Below, piece by piece: positions 52,460-61,666 of a stretch of 64,000 nt of DNA. The notes beneath the pieces are model-generated. The model did not search any database. It saw only the letters and a list, made by a program, of their open reading frames with translations, and had not been told where the DNA came from. The translations under genes and the position numbers were made by a program. Position 1 is the first letter of the stretch, and each line of letters begins with the position of its first letter. The DNA lies in contig NZ_AMZO01000033.1 of NCBI RefSeq assembly GCF_000331515.1, positions 154,812-218,811 on the forward strand, in the 5' to 3' direction. Source of the DNA: Photobacterium marinum. GTDB lineage: Bacteria; Pseudomonadota; Gammaproteobacteria; Enterobacterales; Vibrionaceae.

Positions 52460-54475
52460 TTATTTTTTAAACATCGCCCGGATATTGGCAATGTGAGCCT
52501 GGCCTTTCTGCATTCGCTCCTGCTGGGTCATCGGCTTTTTATCCGCTTCCCACGCCAAATCATCCTGCGGCAACTCGTACAGGAACCGACTTGGTTCCGG
52601 CTTTAGCAGTTCACCAAACTGACGGCGCTCCTTACATAAGGTAAAGGTCAGCTCTTTCTGGGCTCGGGTGATCCCCACATAAGCCAATCGGCGCTCTTCC
52701 TCGACATTGTCTTCATCGATACTGGTCTGATGCGGCAGGATCCCCTCTTCCGCCCCGATCAGGTACACATACGGGAACTCCAGACCTTTGGATGCATGCA
52801 GAGTCATCAGCTGAACCTGATCGGCATCATCGTCATCTTCGCCACGCTCCATCATGTCGCGCAACGTCAGGCGTTGTACCACTTCTTTCAGTGTCTTCAC
52901 TTCCTGATCATAGTTGTCACCTTCAAGGTCAGCGGTGATCCAGCTATACAGATCAGAAACGTTCTTCATCCGCATCTCGGCCGCTTTCGGGCTTGCAGAG
53001 GTTTCATAGAGCCAGTCTTCGTAGTTGATATCACGGATCAGCTGGCGCACAGCCGCCACGGTATCACCGCGCTCAGCATTATCCGACAACTCGACTATCC
53101 AGCGAGTAAAGCGCTGCAAAGATTCCAGACCGCGGCCACTGAGGTGCTGCTCTAGTCCAAGCTCAAAGCTGGCTGCAAACAGGCTCTTGCCGCGCATGTT
53201 GGCATAAGTCCCCAGCTTCTCCAGTGTCACCGGACCGATTTCACGGCGCGGAGTATTCACAATACGCAGGAACGCATTGTCATCATCCACATTGGTCAGC
53301 AAGCGCAGGTAAGCCATGATGTCTTTGATTTCCGCCCGAGCAAAGAAAGAGGTGCCGCCGGAAATCTTGTACGGGATCCGGTTTTGCATCAGTGCCTTTT
53401 CAATCAGGCGTGACTGGTGGTTCCCCCGGTACAGCACGGCATAATCTTTATAGGCTGTGTTGTTCAGGAAACGGTGAGCGATCAGTTCACCAACCACTTT
53501 CTCGGCCTCATGGTCTTCATTCTTGGCAGTGATCACTTTCAGCAGCTCACCGTCTGGAATTTCCGAGAACAGGGCCTTGTCAAACAAGTGCGGGTTATTG
53601 GCGATCAGGATGTTGGCGGTACGCAGAATACGGCTGGTCGAGCGGTAATTCTGCTCCAGCTTGATCACTTTCAGGCTCGGGAAATCTTTGTTCAGCAAAG
53701 CCAGGTTTTCCGGCTGAGCACCACGCCAGGAGTAAATCGACTGATCATCATCGCCAACCACGGTAAAGCGAGAGCGCTCACCCACCAGCAACTTCACAAA
53801 CAGGTATTGGCTGGTGTTGGTATCCTGATACTCATCCACCAGCAGGTAACGAATACGGTTCTGCCAGCGCTGGCGCACTTCCTGGTTATCACGTAGCAGC
53901 AACACCGGCATCAGGATCAGATCATCAAAATCCAGCGCGTTATAGGCTTTCATCTGCTTCTGATACATGTCGTAACAGTGAGCAAATAACTGGTCACGCT
54001 CTGATTTGGCATAAGCCGCCGCTTCACCCGGCGACAACATGTCGTTCTTCCAGTTGGAAATCGTCGACAGCAACTGCTTGAGCAAATCTTTGTCGCCTTC
54101 AAGTTCCGTTTCTGTCAGCTCCTTGAGCAACGCCATCTGATCCTGGTCATCAAACAAAGAGAAACTGGCCTTCAGCCCCAGCGCCTTATATTCCCTGCGG
54201 ATAATGTTCAGGCCAAGGGTGTGGAAGGTCGACACCATCAGCCCCTTAGCTTCCTGGCGTCCCAGCGTCTGGCCGACACGCTCTTTCATCTCGCGGGCCG
54301 CCTTGTTGGTAAAGGTCAGCGCCGCAATGTTACGCGCCTTGTAATCACACTGCTGAACCAGATACGCAATCTTGTTGGTGATCACCCTGGTTTTGCCTGA
54401 ACCGGCTCCGGCCAGCACTAAACATGGCCCAGATACATATTTTACCGCTTCAGTTTGCCTTGGGTTCAGTTTCAT
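52460..54475 (-). CDS. rep: ATP-dependent DNA helicase Rep
   Basis: 671-residue superfamily 1A 3'-5' helicase that clears proteins ahead of the fork. Start MKLNPRQTEAVKYVSGPCLVLAGAGSGKT carries the Q motif and Walker A; LLVDEYQDTN is motif II, VGDDDQSIYSWRGA motif III, and VQLMTLHASKGLEFPYVYL motif V. Length equals E. coli Rep (673). Confidence 0.96.
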   Translation of the reverse strand: MKLNPRQTEAVKYVSGPCLVLAGAGSGKTRVITNKIAYLVQQCDYKARNIAALTFTNKAAREMKERVGQTLGRQEAKGLMVSTFHTLGLNIIRREYKALGLKASFSLFDDQDQMALLKELTETELEGDKDLLKQLLSTISNWKNDMLSPGEAAAYAKSERDQLFAHCYDMYQKQMKAYNALDFDDLILMPVLLLRDNQEVRQRWQNRIRYLLVDEYQDTNTSQYLFVKLLVGERSRFTVVGDDDQSIYSWRGAQPENLALLNKDFPSLKVIKLEQNYRSTSRILRTANILIANNPHLFDKALFSEIPDGELLKVITAKNEDHEAEKVVGELIAHRFLNNTAYKDYAVLYRGNHQSRLIEKALMQNRIPYKISGGTSFFARAEIKDIMAYLRLLTNVDDDNAFLRIVNTPRREIGPVTLEKLGTYANMRGKSLFAASFELGLEQHLSGRGLESLQRFTRWIVELSDNAERGDTVAAVRQLIRDINYEDWLYETSASPKAAEMRMKNVSDLYSWITADLEGDNYDQEVKTLKEVVQRLTLRDMMERGEDDDDADQVQLMTLHASKGLEFPYVYLIGAEEGILPHQTSIDEDNVEEERRLAYVGITRAQKELTFTLCKERRQFGELLKPEPSRFLYELPQDDLAWEADKKPMTQQERMQKGQAHIANIRAMFKK

Positions 54476-54596
54476 CAGCGTATCCTGTGTCGTATTTGAT
54501 CATCTAGAGGTCAGCAGGCGCATTGTAGCGAGTTATCGCCGCTTGTCTATCAGACCTGATGATACGCAAACAAAGCAGTCAGCAGTAAGAAAATAC

Positions 54597-54648
54597 TTGC
54601 ATAACAACTTTTGCTGCCTAGAATAATGAATGAACATTCATTCATTAT
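54597..54648 (+). promoter_or_regulatory. Promoter and TetR operator of the RND efflux operon
   Basis: TTGCAT (54597-54602), 16-bp spacer and TAGAAT (54619-54624) form a promoter. Overlapping its -10, ATAATGAATGAA-CA-TTCATTCATTAT (54623-54648) is a perfect 12-bp inverted repeat, the expected operator of the downstream TetR protein. Confidence 0.8.
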
Positions 54649-54671
54649 CTTTTTTTACATTTGTGGCCTCT

Positions 54672-55238
54672 ATGAATGACAAAAAAACACGCATCCTGAA
54701 AGCAACGGAAAAGCTATTGGCGATATACGGCTTCCACGGCCTGTCAATGCAGATGGTTGCTAAAGAAGCCGGCGTAGCGGCAGGGACGATTTATCGCTAC
54801 TTCGAAGATAAAGACGATCTCCTCCATCAGCTGTATGACCATATTTTGAACCATGTGGCGAACAAAGTGACTCAGAATGTGTCAGATGACATGCCTCTAA
54901 AAGATCGCTTCCGAACTATGTGGCTCAACATCTGGAATATGGCAAACCAAGAAGATGCCCCGCTGATTAACCGTGGTCAGTTTGAAAACCTGCCCCGCCG
55001 TAACGGAACGGAACAACGTCAGATGGAGCAGAAACTGTTTGCCAAAGTTAACCAGCTGTTTGATGAGGGAAAGGCCAGCGGCCTATTCAAACAACTCGAT
55101 AATGAAATTTTAAGTGTATTAAGCCTTGAGCCGAGCGCATGCCTGGCTCGTAAACACATCAACGGTGTCTTCAGAGTCGACGAAACCAGCCGCGAAGCGG
55201 CAATCGACGCCTGCTGGGATGCCATAACACAGCATTAA
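54672..55238 (+). CDS. TetR/AcrR repressor of the RND efflux operon
   Basis: 188 residues from ATG 54672 (MNDKKTRILKATEKLLAIYG). Helix-turn-helix: LSMQMVAKEAGVAAGTIYRYFEDKDDLLHQLY. The frame extends into the operator upstream (from 54630), which is why the later ATG is chosen. It is followed 28 bp later by the adaptor gene and probably represses this operon through the palindrome at 54623-54648. Confidence 0.92.
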   Translation: MNDKKTRILKATEKLLAIYGFHGLSMQMVAKEAGVAAGTIYRYFEDKDDLLHQLYDHILNHVANKVTQNVSDDMPLKDRFRTMWLNIWNMANQEDAPLINRGQFENLPRRNGTEQRQMEQKLFAKVNQLFDEGKASGLFKQLDNEILSVLSLEPSACLARKHINGVFRVDETSREAAIDACWDAITQH

Positions 55239-55266
55239 CGTTAGTAATTTCGGAGCACACCATAAA

Positions 55267-56373
55267 ATGAAAAAATGGATAGTGATGCTATTTCTCGCAC
55301 TACTGTTATTCGGCACTGTAATAGGGTGGAACTTGGCCAAGCAGAAAGGTATCGCAGAATACATGGCTAACATGCCTGAACCAGCGTTTCCTGTCACCGC
55401 GTCAGAAGCCAAGCCTGCTAACTGGATACCGGCCATTGAAGCAATTGGCTTCATTGAACCAAACCAGGGTGTCACCATCACTTCTGAAGTGTCCGGCGTA
55501 ATCAATAAGATTGATTTCGAGTCCGGCTCAATTGTGAAAAAAGACCAGCTGCTGGTGAGCCTGGATTCTGACGTTGAAAAAGCCAACCTGAAGAGTGCCG
55601 AGGCTCGCCTGCCGGCAGCTAAAGCCAAGTATGCCCGCTACCAGGGCCTATACAAGAAAGGCTCTATTTCCAAAGAAGCCTTTGATGATGCTCAGGCAGC
55701 CTACTTCTCGCTGTCTGCCGATATCGAAAGCCTGAAAGCGACGATTGACCGCCGCACTATCCGCGCACCGTTTGATGGTGTGGTCGGCCTGCGTAATGTT
55801 TTCATGGGTCAGTACATCCAGCCGACCGATGACATAGTGCGTCTGGAAGATACAACTCTGATGAAGCTGCGCTTCACTGTACCGCAGACAGATATCTCTG
55901 ATATCTACCTGGGTCAGGACGTGGAAATCTTTGTTGATGCTTACCCTGAAATTCCGTTCAGCGGCAAAATCAGCGCTATTGAACCAGCGGTGAACTACCA
56001 AAGCGGTCTGGTACAGGTTCAGGCAGATATCCCAAACAACGAAGGTCAGCTGCGCAGCGGTATGTTTGCCCGTGCCCACATCATCCTGCCGACGCTGGAA
56101 GACCAAATCATCCTGCCACAGACAGCGATCACCTATACCCTTTATGGTGACAATGTTTACCTGGTTAACAAAGATGAAAAAGGCGATCTGCGTGTCCGCC
56201 AGTCTGTGATTAAAGCCGGCGAGCGCAAAGGCGAAACTGTTCATATCCTGGACGGCGTAAAAGCCGGTGACATGGTAGTCACCTCAGGTCAGGTTCGTCT
56301 GAGTAACGACGCTAAAGTGCGCATTGTCGAAAGCAATGCACTTCAGGCGCCAGCAGAAACCCCAATGCTGTAA
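55267..56373 (+). CDS. RND efflux periplasmic adaptor
   Basis: 368 residues, membrane fusion protein (HlyD/MexH-like). An N-terminal membrane anchor (WIVMLFLALLLFGTVIGW), then lipoyl halves (TSEVSGVINKIDFESGSIVKKDQLLVSLDS and RAPFDGVVGLRNVFMGQYI) flank a helical hairpin, and a beta-barrel follows. It links the pump at 56386 to an outer-membrane channel that is not encoded here. 12 bp from the pump. Confidence 0.93.
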   Translation: MKKWIVMLFLALLLFGTVIGWNLAKQKGIAEYMANMPEPAFPVTASEAKPANWIPAIEAIGFIEPNQGVTITSEVSGVINKIDFESGSIVKKDQLLVSLDSDVEKANLKSAEARLPAAKAKYARYQGLYKKGSISKEAFDDAQAAYFSLSADIESLKATIDRRTIRAPFDGVVGLRNVFMGQYIQPTDDIVRLEDTTLMKLRFTVPQTDISDIYLGQDVEIFVDAYPEIPFSGKISAIEPAVNYQSGLVQVQADIPNNEGQLRSGMFARAHIILPTLEDQIILPQTAITYTLYGDNVYLVNKDEKGDLRVRQSVIKAGERKGETVHILDGVKAGDMVVTSGQVRLSNDAKVRIVESNALQAPAETPML

Positions 56374-56385
56374 TCCGGAGGATTA

Positions 56386-59300
56386 ATGCGCTTTACTGAT
56401 GTTTTTATTAAACGTCCTGTCCTAGCGGTCTCAATCAGCTTTCTGATTGCCCTGCTCGGCCTGCAGGCTATCTTCAAGATGCAGGTTCGTGAATACCCGG
56501 ACATGACTAACACCGTAGTAACGGTGTCTACCAGCTATTACGGGGCCAGTGCCGACCTGATCCAGGGCTTTATTACCCAGCCGCTGGAACAGGCCATTGC
56601 CCAGGCTGACAACATTGACTTTATGACCTCATCATCCGTATTGGGCCGCTCTACCATTACGGTAACGATGAAGCTGAACACCGATCCGAACGCTGCCCTG
56701 GCAGATATCCTGGCGAAGACCAACTCGGTCCGCTCCCAGTTACCGAAAGAATCGGAAGACCCGACAGTAACCATGTCGACAGGTTCGACAACAGCGGTAA
56801 TGTACATCGGCTTTACCAGTGATGAGCTGGCTTCAAGCCAAATCACCGACTACCTGGAACGAGTGATCAACCCACAGTTCTTCACAGTTAACGGTGTCTC
56901 TAAAGTCGACCTGTATGGTGGTATGAAGTATGCCCTGCGTGTCTGGCTGGATCCGGCCAAGATGGCGGCGTACAACCTGACCGCAACCGATGTGATGGGC
57001 GTTCTGAACGCCAACAACTACCAGTCGGCTACCGGCCAGGCTACCGGTGAGTTCGTACTTTATAACGGTACGGCAGATACTCAGGTTTCTAACACTGATG
57101 AGCTGGAAAAGCTGGTTGTTTCCACCAAAGATGGTCAGGTGATCCGCCTGGGTGACATTGCCAAAGTATCACTGGAGAAAAGTCACGACATGTACCGTGC
57201 ATCGGCAAACGGCGAGGAAGCTGTGGTAGCTGCGATTAACGCGGCCCCAAGCGCCAACCCGATCAACATTGCTGCCGATATCATGGAGCTGTTGCCGCAA
57301 CTAGAGCGCAACATGCCAAGCAACATCAAGATGAACGTGATGTATGACTCCACTATCGCGATCAACGAGTCCATCAACGAAGTTATTAAAACTATCGCTG
57401 AGGCGGCACTGATCGTACTGGTGGTGATCACCCTGTTCCTCGGTTCATTCCGTGCGGTAATAATCCCTATCGTTACCATTCCGCTATCGCTGATTGGTGT
57501 TGCGATGGTGATGCAAAGCTTTGGTTTCTCCTGGAACCTGATGACCCTGCTGGCCATGGTACTGGCCATCGGCCTGGTGGTAGATGATGCGATCGTTGTA
57601 CTGGAAAACGTCGACCGTCACATCAAGCTGGGTGAATCGCCGTTTCGTGCCGCGATTATCGGTACCCGTGAAATTGCAGTACCGGTTATCGCCATGACCC
57701 TGACACTAGGCGCGGTATACGCACCGATTGCAATGATGGGCGGGATCACCGGCTCACTGTTCAAGGAATTTGCACTGACCTTGGCAGGTTCGGTATTTGT
57801 ATCGGGCATCGTGGCACTGACACTGTCGCCTATGATGTGTTCGAAAATGCTGAAAGCCCATGAAGAGCCAAGCAAGTTCGAAGTAACTGTTCACAACTTC
57901 CTGGACCGCATGACCAACCGCTACGAGAAAATGCTGGGCGGTATCATGAAGATGCGTCCGGTGGTGATTGTGTTTGCGATTATCGTGTTCTCCAGCCTGC
58001 CGATGTTGTTTAAGTTCATCCCTAGTGAACTGGCACCGTCAGAAGATAAAGGCGTACTGATGATGATGGGTACGGCACCGTCAAACGCCAACCTGGATTA
58101 CATTGAAAACACCATGGACAAAGTTAACCAGATCCTGTCCGACCAGCCTGAAGTTGCTTTTGCCCAGGTATTCTCAGGTGTGCCTAATTCGAACCAGGCA
58201 TTTGGTATCGCGTCAATGGTGCCTTGGAGTGAGCGTGAAGCAAGCCAGGCCGAAGTGGTTAAGCGTGTAACCGGGCTGGTTAACGAAGTACCGGAAATGG
58301 CGGTAACTGCATTCCAGATGCCTGAACTGCCAGGTGCCGGTTCCGGTCTGCCAATCCAGTTTGTTATTACTACACCGAACCAGTTCGAGAACCTGTTCCA
58401 GGTTGCGACTGATATTCTGGCTGATGTGAAAACGAACCCGATGTTTGTCTACTCGGATCTGGATCTGAACTACGATTCAGCAACGATGAAAATCCATATC
58501 GATAAAGACAAAGCAGGTGCCTACGGCGTGACCATGCAGGATATCGGTATCACCTTAAGTACCATGATGGCTGACGGCTACGTTAACCGTATCGACCTTA
58601 ACGGCCGTTCATACGAAGTGATCCCTCAAGTAGAACGTAAGTACCGCCTGAATCCGGAATCCATTAAGGGCTACTATGTACGAGCAGCTGACGGTAAAGC
58701 TATCCCGCTGGGTAGCCTGATCACCATTGATGTGATCGCAGAGCCACGCGCCCTGCCTCACTTCAACCAGCTGAACTCAGCAACTATCGGTGCTGTACCT
58801 GCACCGGGTACAGCAATGGGTGATGCTATCACCTGGTTCCAGAACGATGCGGCAGGCAAACTGCCATCAGGCTACCAGTACGACTTCATGGGTGAGGCCC
58901 GTCAGTTTGTTACCGAAGGTAATGCACTGTACACCACCTTTGCACTGGCACTGGCTATCATCTTCCTGGTTCTGGCGATTCAGTTTGAATCACTGCGTGA
59001 CCCGCTGGTTATCATGGTGTCGGTACCGCTGGCAATCTGTGGTGCCCTTATTGCTCTGGCATGGGGTGCAGCTTCGATGAACATCTACTCCCAGGTCGGC
59101 CTGATCACCCTGATTGGTCTTATCACCAAGCACGGTATCCTTATCTGTGAGGTAGCAAAAGAAGAGCAGCTGCATCATAAGAAAGACCGCATGGCAGCAG
59201 TAATGGAAGCGGCCAAGGTTCGTCTGCGTCCAATCCTGATGACAACTGCAGCGATGATTGCCGGTCTTATCCCACTGCTGTACGCAACAGGTGCAGGTGC

Positions 59301-59502
59301 CGCCCAGCGCTTCAGTATCGGTATTGTTATCGTGTCTGGCCTGGCTATCGGTACTATCTTCACCCTGTTCGTACTGCCAGTGATCTACACCTACCTGGCG
59401 AGCATTCACAAACCGCTGCCGGTATTTGTGGAGGACAAAGATCTGGAAAAGTTGAAACGAGCTGACGAAGCACGGGCAGCTTTGAAAGCTCACGACGCCT
59501 AA
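56386..59502 (+). CDS. RND family multidrug efflux permease
   Basis: 1038 residues with the twelve-helix RND layout and two large periplasmic domains. The N-terminus MRFTDVFIKRPVLAVSISFLIALLGL is the MexI/VexH-like type. The proton-relay Asp pair is in GLVVDDAIVVLENVD (residues 400-401), and the Lys partner lies in the C-terminal half (GLITKHGILICE). Substrate range cannot be read from sequence. AGGAGG-like GGAGG lies before the ATG. Confidence 0.95.
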   Translation: MRFTDVFIKRPVLAVSISFLIALLGLQAIFKMQVREYPDMTNTVVTVSTSYYGASADLIQGFITQPLEQAIAQADNIDFMTSSSVLGRSTITVTMKLNTDPNAALADILAKTNSVRSQLPKESEDPTVTMSTGSTTAVMYIGFTSDELASSQITDYLERVINPQFFTVNGVSKVDLYGGMKYALRVWLDPAKMAAYNLTATDVMGVLNANNYQSATGQATGEFVLYNGTADTQVSNTDELEKLVVSTKDGQVIRLGDIAKVSLEKSHDMYRASANGEEAVVAAINAAPSANPINIAADIMELLPQLERNMPSNIKMNVMYDSTIAINESINEVIKTIAEAALIVLVVITLFLGSFRAVIIPIVTIPLSLIGVAMVMQSFGFSWNLMTLLAMVLAIGLVVDDAIVVLENVDRHIKLGESPFRAAIIGTREIAVPVIAMTLTLGAVYAPIAMMGGITGSLFKEFALTLAGSVFVSGIVALTLSPMMCSKMLKAHEEPSKFEVTVHNFLDRMTNRYEKMLGGIMKMRPVVIVFAIIVFSSLPMLFKFIPSELAPSEDKGVLMMMGTAPSNANLDYIENTMDKVNQILSDQPEVAFAQVFSGVPNSNQAFGIASMVPWSEREASQAEVVKRVTGLVNEVPEMAVTAFQMPELPGAGSGLPIQFVITTPNQFENLFQVATDILADVKTNPMFVYSDLDLNYDSATMKIHIDKDKAGAYGVTMQDIGITLSTMMADGYVNRIDLNGRSYEVIPQVERKYRLNPESIKGYYVRAADGKAIPLGSLITIDVIAEPRALPHFNQLNSATIGAVPAPGTAMGDAITWFQNDAAGKLPSGYQYDFMGEARQFVTEGNALYTTFALALAIIFLVLAIQFESLRDPLVIMVSVPLAICGALIALAWGAASMNIYSQVGLITLIGLITKHGILICEVAKEEQLHHKKDRMAAVMEAAKVRLRPILMTTAAMIAGLIPLLYATGAGAAQRFSIGIVIVSGLAIGTIFTLFVLPVIYTYLASIHKPLPVFVEDKDLEKLKRADEARAALKAHDA

Positions 59503-59518
59503 TCCCGAAAAAATCATC

Positions 59519-59543
59519 AAGGCCGCCCTGTGCGGCCTTTTTT
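59519..59543 (+). terminator. Terminator of the RND operon
   Basis: AAGGCCGC, loop CCTGT, GCGGCCTT then a T tract. Confidence 0.9.
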
Positions 59544-59627
59544 ATTTCGCGATTATCGACGACAATCAGTAATGATTTGAATAAAATAACGACAACAGAT
59601 TTAAGCCGTTACGGAGTTAACTCAGCT

Positions 59628-59882
59628 ATGTTTGACCCAAAGAAACTTGAGCAGGTAGCCAAGCAGATCCATGAGTCTATGCCTCAGCCAGTCAAAGAGC
59701 TGGGCAATGACGTCGAGCAAAAAGTTCGTCAGGTGATCCAATCACAGCTTAACAAGCTGGATGTCGTCAGCCGTGAAGAATTTGATGTCCAAACTCAGGT
59801 ACTGCTACGCACCCGCCAGAAGCTAACCGAAATGGAACAGAAGCTGGCAAAGCTGGAAGAAAAGCTGGCAGAGAAAGAATAA
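59628..59882 (+). CDS. ubiK: Ubiquinone biosynthesis accessory factor UbiK
   Basis: 84 residues from ATG 59628 (MFDPKKLEQVAKQIHESMP), aligning with E. coli UbiK/YqiC. The N-terminal helix is amphipathic and the C-terminal half (LRTRQKLTEMEQKLAKLEEKL) is a coiled coil, the BMFP fold. UbiK forms a complex with UbiJ for late ubiquinone steps. GGAG is 11 bases upstream. Upstream frame 59577-59627 is not supported. Confidence 0.92.
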   Translation: MFDPKKLEQVAKQIHESMPQPVKELGNDVEQKVRQVIQSQLNKLDVVSREEFDVQTQVLLRTRQKLTEMEQKLAKLEEKLAEKE

Positions 59883-59910
59883 CCGCTTCAAGGTTAGAAA
59901 TAGAATAATG

Positions 59911-59940
59911 AAAGGCCGGGTCAAATGACCTGGCCTTTTC
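59911..59940 (+). terminator. Terminator of ubiK
   Basis: AAAGGCCgGGTCA and TGACCtGGCCTTTT pair over about 13 bp with one mismatch. Confidence 0.8.
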
Positions 59941-59991
59941 TTTTCTCAGCGTCTGCAACGCTCAGTCCGTTGTGCTGATTGATATGGATAA

Positions 59992-60022
59992 AACAGAGCC
60001 CGGCTAAAAACCGAGCTCTGTT
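59992..60022 (-). terminator. Terminator of ilvC
   Basis: AACAGAGC-CGG pairs with CCG-GCTCTGTT around a short loop, and the minus strand continues with TTTT. It abuts the parS site. Confidence 0.7.
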
Positions 60023-60034
60023 CCACGTGAAACA
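60019..60034. promoter_or_regulatory. parS, chromosomal ParB-binding site
   Basis: TGTTCCACGTGAAACA matches the bacterial parS consensus TGTTNCACGTGAAACA at all defined positions, in the gap between ubiK and ilvC. parS sites cluster near replication origins and load ParB for chromosome segregation. It is the only full match I found in the window. It overlaps the base of the ilvC terminator by four bases. Confidence 0.9.
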
Positions 60035-60049
60035 TCAATGTGGATGTGA

Positions 60050-61534
60050 TTAACCGCCGACAGCAATGCGCTTCATGTCTGTCATGTAACCGCGCAGCTC
60101 CTGGCCTACCCACTCAACCGGATGGTTGCGCACGGCTTCATTCACATCAATCAGTTGCTGGTTATCAACCTGATTACTGGTTTCAGCCAGTCCTTTACCA
60201 ATGACTTCTGTGCCGACATAAGGCATAAACTTCTCACGCAGCAATGGTACCGCAACATTGGCAAACAGGTAGTTACCGTATTCGGCTGTATCAGAAATCA
60301 CGACGTTCATCTCATACAGGCGCTTACGGGCAATCGTGTTGGCAATCAGCGGCAACTCATGCAGAGATTCATAATAAGCCGACTCTTCAATGATGCCAGT
60401 TTCCGTCATTGCTTCGAAAGCCAGTTCAACCCCAGCACGTACCATAGCCACCATCAGAATACCGTTATCAAAATACTCCTGCTCTTCAATATTGATATCT
60501 GAATCCGGGTAGTTTTCAAAATCCGTTGCTGCCGTTTCTGCACGCCAGCCCAGTAGATTCGCATCATCATTCGCCCAATCGGCCATCATGGTACTGGAGA
60601 ACTCACCGGTAATGATGTCATCCATGTGCTTGTAGTAAAGCGGACGCATCAGTTCTTTCAACTCTTCAGACAGTTCGAACGCTTTAACCTTCGCAGGGTT
60701 AGACAAGCGATCCATCATGTGGGTAATACCACCGAACTTCAGTGCCTCGGTAATGGTCTCCCAACCATATTGCAGCAGCTTACCGGCATAGGCAGGTTCA
60801 ACGCCCTCGGCTACCATCTTCTCGTAACACACCACAGAACCGGCCTGCAGCATACCGCACAAGATAGTCTGCTCACCCATCAAATCCGATTTCACTTCAG
60901 CCACGAATGAAGATTCAAGCACACCTGCACGATGACCACCGGTTGCAGCAGCCCACGCCTTAGCGATGTCCAGACCCTCGCCCTTAGGATCATTTTCAGG
61001 GTGAACCGCAATCAGGGTCGGCACACCGAAACCGCGCTTATACTCTTCACGCACTTCAGTACCCGGACACTTAGGTGCCACCATTACCACTGTCAGATCA
61101 TCACGAACCTGCATGCCTTCCTCAACAATGTTGAAGCCATGGGAGTAACCCAATGCTGCGCCCTCTTTAATTAGCGGCATCACACTTGCCACCACATTGG
61201 AGTGCTGTTTATCCGGCGTCAGGTTAACCACCAAATCTGCATACGGGATCAGCTGCTCGTAACTGCCGACTTCAAAGCCGTTTTCCTTTGCATTTTTATA
61301 AGACTGGCGCTGCTCATCAATTGCAGCCTGACGCAATGCATAAGCCACATCCAAACCAGAATCACGCATGTTCAGGCCCTGGTTAAGACCCTGAGCACCA
61401 CATCCTACAATTACGACTTTCTTACCTTTGAGGTACTCCGCTTCAGTTGCAAACTCCGAACGGTCCATAAAGCGACAGCGACCTAGCTGATCCAGCTGCT
61501 GACGTAGATTTAGGGTATTGAAATAATTAGCCAT
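60050..61534 (-). CDS. ilvC: Ketol-acid reductoisomerase
   Basis: 494-residue class II enzyme of branched-chain amino acid synthesis; converts acetolactate to dihydroxyisovalerate with NADPH. From ATG 61534 (MANYFNTLNLRQQLDQLGRCRF), matching E. coli (491). The NADP fold GCGAQGLNQGLNMRDSGLDVAYALR is intact, with downstream Mg-binding DLMGEQTILCGMLQ and EESAYYESLHE. Divergent from its activator ilvY. Confidence 0.97.
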   Translation of the reverse strand: MANYFNTLNLRQQLDQLGRCRFMDRSEFATEAEYLKGKKVVIVGCGAQGLNQGLNMRDSGLDVAYALRQAAIDEQRQSYKNAKENGFEVGSYEQLIPYADLVVNLTPDKQHSNVVASVMPLIKEGAALGYSHGFNIVEEGMQVRDDLTVVMVAPKCPGTEVREEYKRGFGVPTLIAVHPENDPKGEGLDIAKAWAAATGGHRAGVLESSFVAEVKSDLMGEQTILCGMLQAGSVVCYEKMVAEGVEPAYAGKLLQYGWETITEALKFGGITHMMDRLSNPAKVKAFELSEELKELMRPLYYKHMDDIITGEFSSTMMADWANDDANLLGWRAETAATDFENYPDSDINIEEQEYFDNGILMVAMVRAGVELAFEAMTETGIIEESAYYESLHELPLIANTIARKRLYEMNVVISDTAEYGNYLFANVAVPLLREKFMPYVGTEVIGKGLAETSNQVDNQQLIDVNEAVRNHPVEWVGQELRGYMTDMKRIAVGG

Positions 61535-61612
61535 AATTGCAAACTCCGTGAATTCTGTTCCTTGGGTCGACTTCAACTTGTCGAATATCTTGATACTAGA
61601 ACAGGCACCTGG

Positions 61613-61658
61613 TTGCGCAAAGTGATATATTCACAATAACTTCTTGCAAAAAGTGCAA
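61613..61658. promoter_or_regulatory. Probable IlvY operators in the ilvC-ilvY gap
   Basis: Two dyads, TTGCGCAA (61613-61620) and TTGCA-N5-TGCAA (61644-61658), flank GTGATATATTCAC (61622-61634). This paired arrangement resembles the tandem IlvY operators between ilvY and ilvC known from E. coli. Confidence 0.6.
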
Positions 61659-61666
61659 CATGGACG

